A stretch of DNA of 41,988 nucleotides, taken from Atopobiaceae bacterium (lineage in GTDB: Bacteria; Actinomycetota; Coriobacteriia; Coriobacteriales; Atopobiaceae). Shown one piece after another: positions 7,223-14,507 of the stretch. A program made the position numbers and the translations under genes. The DNA is taken from contig JAFWIE010000042.1 in assembly GCA_017533825.1 (NCBI GenBank), positions 1-41,988 of the forward strand, in the 5' to 3' direction. The notes under the pieces were generated by a model that searched no databases, was not told where the DNA came from, and was given only the letters and a program-made list of their open reading frames with translations. Within the stretch, counting starts at the first letter, position 1, and each line of letters starts with the position of its first letter.

Positions 7223-9130
7223 TTACAGACTGGGGACTTCCTTCGTCGGGCTGGGCCTGCCAAACAGGTATCCCTGTGCGCGGTCGCAGCCGATGGAAGT
7301 CAGGAAGTCGAACTGCTCGCGCGTCTCGACCCCTTCGCAGAGGGTGATCATGTCCAGCTCTTTGGCGAGCGCTACGATCGAGCGCAGGATGGGCCGCGAC
7401 TTCATGTTGTCCTCGAACCCACGCAGGAACGCCATGTCGATCTTGAGCACGTTGAACTGGAAGTCCTTGAGCACGTTGAGCGATGAGTAACCGCTGCCAA
7501 AGTCGTCCAACCACAACGAGTAGTGGCCCTTGTGCAGGATTTCCATGTTACGGCGCAGCTCGTTCACGTGGACGGTGAGCGCCGACTCAGTGATTTCGAT
7601 GTCGAGTAGCTCGCTTGGCACGGTGTACTTCTGCGACATCTCCTGCAGGAACTCCGCGACATTGTACAGCTCGAAGTCCAGGCGCGAGAAGTTCAGCGAG
7701 ACGGGTACGGGTTGTCTGCCGGCATCAAGCTCGGCGCGCAGGTCGCGACATACCTGCTCGATGATGCAACGGTCGAGCTTGTCGATCTCGCGAAACTCCT
7801 CGAGGGTCTCGATGAAGGCAAATGGCGGCATGAAGCCATACTCGGGGTCGTCCCAGCGTGCGAGCGCCTCGTAGCCGCACAACGTGGCCGATCCGTCGAT
7901 GCAGCGCACGACGGGCTGATAGTACACCTGAATCCATCCCTCGGTCACGGCGGTGGCCACGTTGTTTATGATGTGCTGGCGCCGATGGAACTGCTGGTCG
8001 AGCTCCTGTCCATACATGTTCATGTGAACGCCGGGGTGCCGCTTGATTTCGTTGCATGCAATCCGAGCCTTGTCGAGCGCATGCGAGACGTCCATGCCCT
8101 CCTTCATCTCGGGTTGGAACACGCCGGTCTTGAGGTGCAGACGCACGTCGCCGCGCAGTTGGTGCACGAGTTGATTCGCCGCCTCCACGCGCTCCTCGAC
8201 CACGCTCGACTCACAGAGCGCCACAAAGTGGTCGTCGGAGTAGCGCGCCACGAGCTCGGCGGCGAATATCTCTTGCAAGCCCTCGGCGATGTCGATCAGC
8301 AAGTTGTCGCCCGCGACAAAGCCGTGCTTGTCGTTGTAGGACTTGAAGTTCTCGATGTCCATGTACAGGATGGAGTAAGCGATGTCGAACTCTTCGATGC
8401 CCTCGAAGAGTACCGAGACCGCGTTGTTGAAGGTATGCGCATTGGGAATGCCCGTGAGCTCGTCGAAGGAGGCGATTCTCCGCAGGCGCTCGTTGGCCTG
8501 CTCGATGTTCTCGTCCTTGGATGCCTCCGAAACTTGCCTCGTGTACGAAGCGACCATCACGACGAACGTCGCAACCCATAGGGTGAGGAGGTTGACCTGC
8601 GTCCCGTATGTGGCTGGGAGGTTATGGTTGATGTACAGGTAGAATCCGCCGAATGTAAGTGTCGACGCGACAAACGCTGGCAGAGGTCTCCATATGATGA
8701 GGCCAAACACAAAGAGCGTCATGGTGACGAACGCGAGAATCTGCTCGCCCTTTACATAGGAGTTGTTGCCAAAGTGGATGCCGAAGCTGAGCGCTACGAC
8801 GATGAATAGGGTCAGCAGGACGCTGCCGGTGCGCATGTTGTAGGTCTTTCCGCGCAGGTAGCGAATGGCGTGCACCAAGAGGGCGATGGCGACGCCCAGA
8901 AGTACCACGTACCACGCGCCATGGCTGATGGTCCAGACGAGGTCGCGTGGGGTACCCGCGGCGGCACTCTCAATCAACATGCGCGCGAAACTCAAGAGCA
9001 TCCAGGTCTCAAGCGCGATGACGATTATCGATATGTAGACAGAGGCGCGGATGTTGCTCGCATGGATGGACTTGCGGACGTAGTCCGACTGCTGTCCGAT
9101 TCCGAGCCAATCACGTTGCCGTTTGTTCAT
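7223..9130 (-). CDS. Membrane GGDEF-EAL protein, probable c-di-GMP phosphodiesterase
   Basis: This 635-residue protein has six membrane segments (about 28-51, 71-91, 103-120, 129-147, 151-167, 179-197), a degenerate GGDEF domain (about 215-375) and an EAL domain (about 395-630). In the GGDEF domain the active motif is replaced by SDDHF at 298-302, so cyclase activity is unlikely. The EAL domain keeps E421 (EAL), N480, E512, D542-D543, K563, E599 and Q619, the metal- and substrate-binding set, so hydrolysis of c-di-GMP to pGpG is expected. The degenerate GGDEF may be a GTP-sensing regulatory domain. ATG 9130 is chosen from the GGGAGGAC ribosome binding site; TATACT at 9156-9161 may be the -10 element. 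No recognisable periplasmic sensor is present. It lies downstream of the Ser/Thr kinase, with 99 bp between them. Confidence 0.92.
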   Translation of the reverse strand: MNKRQRDWLGIGQQSDYVRKSIHASNIRASVYISIIVIALETWMLLSFARMLIESAAAGTPRDLVWTISHGAWYVVLLGVAIALLVHAIRYLRGKTYNMRTGSVLLTLFIVVALSFGIHFGNNSYVKGEQILAFVTMTLFVFGLIIWRPLPAFVASTLTFGGFYLYINHNLPATYGTQVNLLTLWVATFVVMVASYTRQVSEASKDENIEQANERLRRIASFDELTGIPNAHTFNNAVSVLFEGIEEFDIAYSILYMDIENFKSYNDKHGFVAGDNLLIDIAEGLQEIFAAELVARYSDDHFVALCESSVVEERVEAANQLVHQLRGDVRLHLKTGVFQPEMKEGMDVSHALDKARIACNEIKRHPGVHMNMYGQELDQQFHRRQHIINNVATAVTEGWIQVYYQPVVRCIDGSATLCGYEALARWDDPEYGFMPPFAFIETLEEFREIDKLDRCIIEQVCRDLRAELDAGRQPVPVSLNFSRLDFELYNVAEFLQEMSQKYTVPSELLDIEITESALTVHVNELRRNMEILHKGHYSLWLDDFGSGYSSLNVLKDFQFNVLKIDMAFLRGFEDNMKSRPILRSIVALAKELDMITLCEGVETREQFDFLTSIGCDRAQGYLFGRPSPTKEVPSL

Positions 9131-9229
9131 GCGTCCTCCCTCATTGACGCGTTCCAGTATATAGGGAAGCGGGGTGGCGGAGAGGTCCGCGCTCACGGCG
9201 GGGTCGTGAGCGCAAGCCTTGTTATGCGC

Positions 9230-10504
9230 TCAGCGGCGCTCGACGAAGAGGTAATACAGCAGCAGGCATACCAGCACGCAGACGAAGACGAGTGCTATGC
9301 AGAAGAGGAATTCTTGAAGCCACGTGCGTCCAGCGAAGAGGCGATGCTCGCGAAGACGTCGCTTGTCGAGTGCGAGATAGGCGACGCATCCGGTGGGAAC
9401 AATCGCCATCCCGAGGTAAATAAGGGTGCGGAACCAGAGTGGGTAAGCGGCGAAGACGCCGCCGTCGGGTTTAAGTGCTGCGGCGATGCTCGCGACGACG
9501 ATGAGAAGCCACGCGCCGGCAAGCAGGTAGTTCCATATCATGCCGAGACGCCCGAAGCGCACGGACGTGACGGGAGGCAGCTTGTCGGAGCCGATGGGCG
9601 CGGTGGCGGGTGGAGGAGCGGAAGCGGTCTGTCTTGACCCACCCAAGACGGTCGACAGGTCCTCGGCGAGTTCGCGCGCAGACGCGTGGCGAGCGGAGGG
9701 ATCGAAGGCGGTCGCCTTCGCGAGTACGGGGCGCAGCTCGAGGGGAATGCGCGGGTCGGCGAACTCCGCCTCGCGCAGCGTGCCAGTGGGGTCTTCTCCG
9801 AGCAAGCAGAACGCGAGCGTCATGCCGAGTGCGTAGATGTCGCTGCGAATGCTCGTCTGTCCGTAGCCGAACTGCTCGGGAGGTGCGTAGCCCGGCGTGC
9901 CGTAGCGCTCGGTGTCGCGCGATGCGCCCTCATGCCATGCGCGCGCTATGCCGAGGTCGATGAGCATGAGGCGGTCGTCGGTGGTCAGCATGATGTTCGG
10001 GGGCTTGATGTCGCGGTGAATCAGTGGCCCGTCAGGAAGGGAATGCAGTTCGTCGACAGCCTCGCACAGGGAGGGCGCGATGCGACGCAGGAGGTCGATG
10101 CCCGTGCCTTCGCGCATTGCCACGTCACGTAGCGTCGAGCCGTGCACATACTCAAGAATCACGTCGAGGTCGTCTCCCCGCGATGACAGGTCGTAGACGA
10201 TGGGTTGGTGGGCGAAGCGGCTTCCGTGCGCCTGCGCGGCCATGATGCGAGCATATGCGACGCCGCGCCCGGAGCGTGGGACACCACCTTGGATTGCGTC
10301 GGCAAAGACCTTGCGCACGAATGGGCCGATGGGCTCCGTGCCGCGGAAGGCTCGCCGATACACCACTTGCGTGAGCTCGTCGGGGGCAGACTTGAGCGTG
10401 CGCCGTACCTCATAGCGCTCGCTCGGCGTGGTGTCGTCTCCCTCCGTGACGCCCTCGGCTTCGTGGAGCCATTCGTTGAGTTCTGCAGAGAAGCCCTCGT
10501 CCAT
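9230..10504 (-). CDS. Membrane Ser/Thr protein kinase without PASTA repeats
   Basis: This 424-residue protein has a Hanks-type kinase domain at about 30-290 and three C-terminal membrane segments (about 323-344, 357-378, 398-420). Catalytic features are Lys65 (VRKVF), HRDIKPPN at 163-170 with catalytic Asp165, metal-binding Asp183 in DLG instead of DFG, and the APE-like YAPPEQ at 206-211. The glycine-rich loop is not recognisable, which is odd and may reduce ATP binding. Unlike PknB/PrkC it has no extracellular PASTA repeats; these are found on a separate protein encoded divergently at 11118. It lies 21 bp after the HTH gene and probably shares its transcript. No PP2C phosphatase gene is in view. 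Confidence 0.9.
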   Translation of the reverse strand: MDEGFSAELNEWLHEAEGVTEGDDTTPSERYEVRRTLKSAPDELTQVVYRRAFRGTEPIGPFVRKVFADAIQGGVPRSGRGVAYARIMAAQAHGSRFAHQPIVYDLSSRGDDLDVILEYVHGSTLRDVAMREGTGIDLLRRIAPSLCEAVDELHSLPDGPLIHRDIKPPNIMLTTDDRLMLIDLGIARAWHEGASRDTERYGTPGYAPPEQFGYGQTSIRSDIYALGMTLAFCLLGEDPTGTLREAEFADPRIPLELRPVLAKATAFDPSARHASARELAEDLSTVLGGSRQTASAPPPATAPIGSDKLPPVTSVRFGRLGMIWNYLLAGAWLLIVVASIAAALKPDGGVFAAYPLWFRTLIYLGMAIVPTGCVAYLALDKRRLREHRLFAGRTWLQEFLFCIALVFVCVLVCLLLYYLFVERR

Positions 10505-10525
10505 GTGCGGATTCCCACCATCGGC

Positions 10526-10948
10526 TTAGCCGATGGTCCTCTCGTTCATGTGATACAGGGTCTCGTTCACCTCTTCGAGGGAGGCGCGCTGGTCGAGGCA
10601 AAAGACGATGATTGCGTCGCGCCGTTCCTTGACATAGAGCTTGCTGACACCCGCGGCCTGCAGCAGGCGGTCAGTCTCGCGCAGGGAGCAGCCGATGGCG
10701 AACGCGAGGGCAAGGACCTTGTCGCGCGAAGGGCTCTTGCGCGCGCCTGTGAACAGCTGATACCCATACGTCGAGTCGATTCCCGCCTCACGGATCACGT
10801 CCTTGCGCTCGCGTTCGTGCGTCACGAGCAGCTCGCTGAGGTACTCCGAGAGGACGCGTGTGGTGGTTGGATGGCTCTTGAGGTAGTCATCGGCAGACGA
10901 TGAGTTCCGCAGCTCATCAAGCAGCTCTTCGGTGAGGGGTTCGTCCAT
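10526..10948 (-). CDS. HTH (XRE-like) protein co-transcribed with the Ser/Thr kinase
   Basis: This 140-residue cytoplasmic protein has a helical N-terminus and a lambda-repressor-like segment at about 60-115 (REAGIDSTYGYQLFTGARK, DKVLALAFAIGCSLRETDRL). The C-terminal third (VKERRDAIIVFCLDQ) is conserved-looking. Proteins of this style are found next to Ser/Thr kinase genes in Firmicutes and Coriobacteriia; their role is not established to my knowledge. ATG 10948 is chosen because the sequence becomes protein-like only from there. A TATAAT lies at 10985-10990 on the same strand. It could regulate the divergent PASTA gene or be a kinase substrate. Confidence 0.75.
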   Translation of the reverse strand: MDEPLTEELLDELRNSSSADDYLKSHPTTTRVLSEYLSELLVTHERERKDVIREAGIDSTYGYQLFTGARKSPSRDKVLALAFAIGCSLRETDRLLQAAGVSKLYVKERRDAIIVFCLDQRASLEEVNETLYHMNERTIG

Positions 10949-10984
10949 GGGGTGCCTTCGCGACGATTGCCGACAGTCGTTCAC

Positions 10985-10990
10985 ATTATA
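10985..10990 (-). promoter_or_regulatory. Candidate -10 (TATAAT) for the HTH-kinase transcript
   Basis: Read on the minus strand the sequence is a perfect TATAAT, 37 bp before the HTH start codon. No strong -35 hexamer is evident. The same 170-bp region must also hold the promoter of the divergent PASTA gene. Confidence 0.5.
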
Positions 10991-11117
10991 GTGACAACTC
11001 CACCGTCGGTATACGGCAAACCAAAGCTCGGTGAGACGCCGTCGCGCGACGAACGTATTACCAATGACGGGAGCGCACAACGCGCAGGCCCGTCAACGGG
11101 GGGTCAGGAGGCCTGTC

Positions 11118-12893
11118 ATGGAGAAGAAGCCGGTAGTACCGATACTTGCCACGCTTTTGGCGATGGCAATTGGAGTCATTATTTTCATGGGGGTGAGCGG
11201 TGTTCCAAGGGTTGGTGTGAGCGACCCGGGTTCAACGGCGGCGCAGTCGACGTCTACACAGAAGCACGCCAAGACCAAGCCCGCTCCGGATCCAACGCCT
11301 GAACAGGTGACGGACGTAGCGGTTCCCAACGTCGTTCGTCTTGACCAGCGCGATGCCGAGAAGCTCATCGCCAACTCTGGTCTTGTGGTGGGCGCTGTGG
11401 ATTCCACAAACAGCGATGACGTGCCTGCCGGCCATGTGATTTCTCAAGATCCGGCTGCGCTGACGGTCGTGGACCGTGGGACGTCCGTCAAGCTCGTGGT
11501 CTCTGCAGGAAAGGCCGCGCCCGCCAAGGTGACCGTGCCTGACCTTAAAGGCATGACGCCTGGAGACGCCGAGAAGGCGCTTGCCGACGCGAAGCTCGTT
11601 GCCGTGCCGGACAATCCCGTCTACTCCGACGAGGTCGATCCCGGGCTTGTATGCACACAGTCCGTGGCGGCAGGTGCGCAGCTCGACGAGGGTTCGCAGA
11701 TAGCGTTCAGCACCTCGCTCGGCAAGGAGAACGTTACGGTGCCGAACCTGGTGGGGATGAACGTCAATGATGCGCATGACAGCTTGGATAAGGTCGGCCT
11801 TGGCTTCGACTCGACCAGCTCGTATAGCGACAGCGTGCCGGTAGACTGCGTGATTAGCCAGTCCGTGCCCACGGACACCCGCGTGGCGAAGGGCACCAAG
11901 GTGACGGTGGAGGTTTCGCTTGGGGCAAAGCCGCAGGAGAAGGTGGCCGTGCCCGATCTGTCAACCTACTCGCTCGACGAGGCGAAGCGCGCGCTCGATA
12001 GCGCGGGTCTCAGCTACCGCTACACCGGTGACGTTGACGGAACGGTCGTCTCTCAGGATCCAGCGGCTGGCACGGAGGTGGATCCGGGAACCACGGTCTC
12101 CTTCACGCTCCAAGAGCCGCAGACGCTCGTTGCCGTGCCTGACGTGGCTGGCATGAACGGTCCCGATGCGCGTGCCGCTTGTGAGCAGGTAGGCATCGAA
12201 CTCGACTACGACCAGGCTCAGCCTGACCGGGTGCTCTCGGGCACGGACCCCGAGGCGGGCACGATGGTGGACACGGGCACGGTTGTCGAAGCGACCTATG
12301 ACGAGCCCGAGCCCGAACCGGAAGTCGGTGCGTGGGAGGTATATGACGGTGCGACGTCACACGTCAGCGACGACGAGCGGGCCATCTTCGACTCGGCGCT
12401 CGCGGATGAGAATGCGCAATCTGTGGTCCCTGCCGGTCTCAACCCAATCTCCGTCATCGCGACCCAGACGGTCTCTGGCACGAACTACGCCTTTCTTACG
12501 ACGGGTGATGGCGAGTGGTACGTGGTGACGATCTACGTCAATACCGACGGTGACGCCGCGCTCGTTCAGGTCGATGCGATTGACCTTGCAAACGTGAGCA
12601 CGACGGACCCGGGCACTGAGGAGACTGTCGGAGGCTGGGCCGTGTCGAGCAACGAACCGGACGCACTTCCCAGCGATGTGCAGAATGCCTACGATAGCGC
12701 CTTCTCCGAGTGGGGCGGCGGTACGTACAAGCCCATCGCCTATCTCGGAAGCCAGGTCGTCTCGGGTGAGAACCACCTGGTGCTTTGCGCAGACGATGCT
12801 CAGCTCTACGTTGCGACCATCAATGTGAATCCGAATGGCGACGCGAGCGTGGTGGATGTCGCTGCCCTCAACCTCGCAGCCTACACCAGCTAG
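11118..12893 (+). CDS. Membrane-anchored protein with five PASTA repeats and two cystatin-like modules
   Basis: This 591-residue protein has a short cytoplasmic start, one membrane segment at 7-25 and a large extracellular part. Five PASTA repeats lie at about 66-130, 137-202, 206-269, 276-332 (shortened) and 338-394, each opening with VPN/VPD. PASTA repeats bind muropeptides or lipid II in PrkC/PknB kinases. Two repeats of an 85-90 residue module follow at about 404-492 and 505-591 (GSQVVSGENHLVLC, TQTVSGTNYAFLT), resembling cystatin-like secreted modules seen in gut anaerobes. There is no kinase domain. ATG 11118 has the ribosome binding site CAGGAGG. The gene is divergent from a Ser/Thr kinase that lacks sensors, which suggests the two halves of a PASTA kinase are encoded separately. 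A direct interaction is inferred, not shown. Confidence 0.9.
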   Translation: MEKKPVVPILATLLAMAIGVIIFMGVSGVPRVGVSDPGSTAAQSTSTQKHAKTKPAPDPTPEQVTDVAVPNVVRLDQRDAEKLIANSGLVVGAVDSTNSDDVPAGHVISQDPAALTVVDRGTSVKLVVSAGKAAPAKVTVPDLKGMTPGDAEKALADAKLVAVPDNPVYSDEVDPGLVCTQSVAAGAQLDEGSQIAFSTSLGKENVTVPNLVGMNVNDAHDSLDKVGLGFDSTSSYSDSVPVDCVISQSVPTDTRVAKGTKVTVEVSLGAKPQEKVAVPDLSTYSLDEAKRALDSAGLSYRYTGDVDGTVVSQDPAAGTEVDPGTTVSFTLQEPQTLVAVPDVAGMNGPDARAACEQVGIELDYDQAQPDRVLSGTDPEAGTMVDTGTVVEATYDEPEPEPEVGAWEVYDGATSHVSDDERAIFDSALADENAQSVVPAGLNPISVIATQTVSGTNYAFLTTGDGEWYVVTIYVNTDGDAALVQVDAIDLANVSTTDPGTEETVGGWAVSSNEPDALPSDVQNAYDSAFSEWGGGTYKPIAYLGSQVVSGENHLVLCADDAQLYVATINVNPNGDASVVDVAALNLAAYTS

Positions 12894-12905
12894 CCCAACA
12901 AGAAT

Positions 12906-13003
12906 GGCCCATGGGGAGCGACCCCTCGTGGCACAGGCTAGGGAACCGTAGCGAAATGGCGGTTACGTAGCTTGTAGCCACGAGGGGTCGCTCCCCATGG
13001 GCC
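12906..13003. terminator. Long 27-bp perfect inverted repeat between convergent genes
   Basis: Arms 12906-12932 and 12977-13003 are perfectly complementary over 27 bp, and the 44-nt spacer can pair further (AACCG / CGGTT, and ACAGGCTA / TAGCTTGT with one mismatch). The element can form a large cruciform or RNA hairpin. It is placed after the PASTA gene and before the end of the convergent DUF4352 gene. Bidirectional termination is the simplest reading, though the stem is far longer than needed for that. Confidence 0.85.
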
Positions 13004-13065
13004 CGGGGAAGGGCGAAGCGCTACTCGACGACCTCGGGGAAGGGACGAAGCGCTACTCGACGACC
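13004..13065. repeat. Direct duplication of the end of the DUF4352 gene
   Basis: A 30-bp block at 13004-13033 is repeated at 13035-13065 with a single inserted base. The second block contains the stop codon and last codons (WVVE) of the minus-strand DUF4352 gene; the first is the copy left beyond the stop. This is a recent tandem duplication that did not alter the protein. Confidence 0.8.
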
Positions 13066-13883
13066 CAGCCGATACTGGCCTCGGAGTTGAACATGTTCGA
13101 GTAGTAAAGCACCTTGACGGGGCTTCCCTCGAAGTAGACATTGCCCGATACGGTTCCGCCGGGCTGGAGCTGGCCCGACTTGAGCTCGTCCTCTCCGTCA
13201 AGGACGAATGTCTGGCTCGACTCGACGCCGTTGGCATCGACGACCTTCCAGTCGAAGGTGTTGAAGCTCTCGTTTGAGTCGCCATTGTTCACGTAGGTGA
13301 CGTTGACGCAGACGGTCGGGTCGTCGGAGTTGTACTTTCCGACAAAGGGTTCCACGGAGTTCACGGTAAGGTTCAGTCCGCTCTTGAGCTCGACTGACTG
13401 GCCTATGGACATGCTGGAATAGTCGGCCTCCTCTTCGGCATCTTCCTTGTCCTCAGCTTTTGCCTCTTCCTTGGCCTTCTCGTCCGATGCGCTTTCGGTT
13501 GATTTGGTCTCTTCCTCTGCCTTGACGTCTGCCTCGGCCTCCTCTTCCTTCTTCTCTGACGCGGCAACGGGTTGGCTGCTGCTCTGCAGTTCCTCACTCG
13601 CCGAGTCAAGCACCGCCTTGAAGGCGCTCTGTGTCACGAGCACGATTACGATGGAGACGACCGCGAGGACGACGCCGGCGATGGACATGCCCTTTGCGGT
13701 GTGCTTGCCCCGCAGGGCGCCGATGAGGGCGATTGCGGAGAGGATGCCGCCAATCAAGGCGATGAAGAACGATAGGTTATTGATGATGGGTAAGAACGAG
13801 GTGACGGCTGCTAGGATGCCGAGCACGAGTCCCGCTACGGCTAACCCGGAGCTCGTCTTGGGTTGCTGTGCTGTGTCAGTCAT
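13053..13883 (-). CDS. Membrane protein with DUF4190-like and DUF4352 domains
   Basis: This 276-residue protein has three membrane segments at about 13-32, 36-57 and 66-86 with the small-residue-rich style of DUF4190. A Glu/Lys/Ala-rich spacer at about 105-153 follows. The C-terminal 120 residues match DUF4352, an immunoglobulin-like extracellular domain (MSIGQSVELKSGLNLTV, VNVTYVNNGDSNESFN, PGGTVSGNVYFEG). DUF4352 proteins are exported and of unknown function; here the domain would be held outside the membrane on a charged stalk. ATG 13883 is the natural start of this composition; an in-frame extension to 14123 is not protein-like. TATACT at 14017-14022 on this strand may be a -10 element. 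Confidence 0.85.
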   Translation of the reverse strand: MTDTAQQPKTSSGLAVAGLVLGILAAVTSFLPIINNLSFFIALIGGILSAIALIGALRGKHTAKGMSIAGVVLAVVSIVIVLVTQSAFKAVLDSASEELQSSSQPVAASEKKEEEAEADVKAEEETKSTESASDEKAKEEAKAEDKEDAEEEADYSSMSIGQSVELKSGLNLTVNSVEPFVGKYNSDDPTVCVNVTYVNNGDSNESFNTFDWKVVDANGVESSQTFVLDGEDELKSGQLQPGGTVSGNVYFEGSPVKVLYYSNMFNSEASIGWVVE

Positions 13884-13943
13884 GGAGAACTCCCTTCGTC
13901 GAACGATGCGTGCTTTGATAATCACTGAGTGGCCGCAGCGTGT

Positions 13944-13962
13944 CATTAGCTGTTGGCTAATG
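13944..13962. promoter_or_regulatory. Palindrome, possible operator
   Basis: CATTAGCTGTTGGCTAATG is a perfect 7-bp inverted repeat around a 5-nt centre, 61 bp before the DUF4190/DUF4352 start codon. It has the size and symmetry of a dimeric repressor site but could also fold in the mRNA leader. Confidence 0.35.
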
Positions 13963-14119
13963 GCTTCGATGGCGCTCGGATAGGGCTTGTGGGAGGTCGG
14001 TCGGAGTCGTTCGACGAGTATATGATTTACGAATAATGAACCGTGCGCATGATGACCAAGATTTGGTACAGAGCCACGCAACGAACGATGCGATGCCGAG
14101 CGGGAGAAATAATAAATAA

Positions 14120-14279
14120 GCATAAGTGTGGAAAATCGTAGCTTATGCGAAGAGTTATATGGGAATTTACCGTTTTTGATAACGATTTTCCACAGTGGCT
14201 ATTTTACCCAGTGTGGAAAATCGTTATCAAAAACGAAAAAACACCAGTTGACAGGTATTTACGGCAACGATTTTCCACA
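14120..14279. repeat. Symmetric array of four TTTTCCACA-type 13-bp boxes
   Basis: TGTGGAAAATCGT occurs four times: plus at 14127-14139, minus at 14182-14194, plus at 14212-14224, minus at 14267-14279. The middle two belong to a perfect 24-bp inverted repeat (14171-14194 / 14212-14235) with a 17-nt loop. The array is symmetric to the base about 14203, and both outer gaps are 42 bp, although the sequences in those gaps are not complementary. The core TTTTCCACA fits the DnaA-box pattern TTWTNCACA. The first box is also flanked by GCATAAG / CTTATGC. The region is AT-rich in a GC-rich genome. It may be a DnaA-binding cluster, an operator array or a small palindromic mobile element; none is proven. 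Confidence 0.85.
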
Positions 14280-14507
14280 GTAATGTACGTAAGTAATAGA
14301 GACAGAGAAGCACAATCGCCTAGCCGCGAGTCAGATCGTGGGCAGGCGGACGCCCGATGATTGGATATAGGTGATAAGGTCTGTCGGGGCTGCGTCGTTC
14401 GACGTCGTCCGGCGCGTTTGCTTAACGCGCGGCACTATCATCGGTAACCAATCAGACGCATACCATGGTTATAATCATGCCAGACGACACTTACGTTGGG
14501 GGGATGC
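14280..14507 (+). other. Leader region of the PurF-like gene
   Basis: The stretch holds a hairpin at 14412-14430 (GCGCGTT / AACGCGC, 5-nt loop) and a TATAAT at 14470-14475, 33 bp before the start codon, as a likely -10 element. I see no convincing -35 hexamer. I looked for a purine riboswitch and did not recognise one. Confidence 0.45.

Noticed and set aside
14127..14279. Firm call of the chromosomal origin
   Set aside because: The boxes fit DnaA sites, but dnaA, dnaN or rpmH are not nearby and gene orientation does not switch here. Reported as one option only.
14145..14360. 71-residue open frame through the box array
   Set aside because: Its sequence is largely the palindromic repeat read as protein and it has no ribosome binding site.
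14280..14507. Purine riboswitch before the PurF-like gene
   Set aside because: I looked for the conserved purine-aptamer loops and did not find them; only a simple GC hairpin and a -10 are seen.
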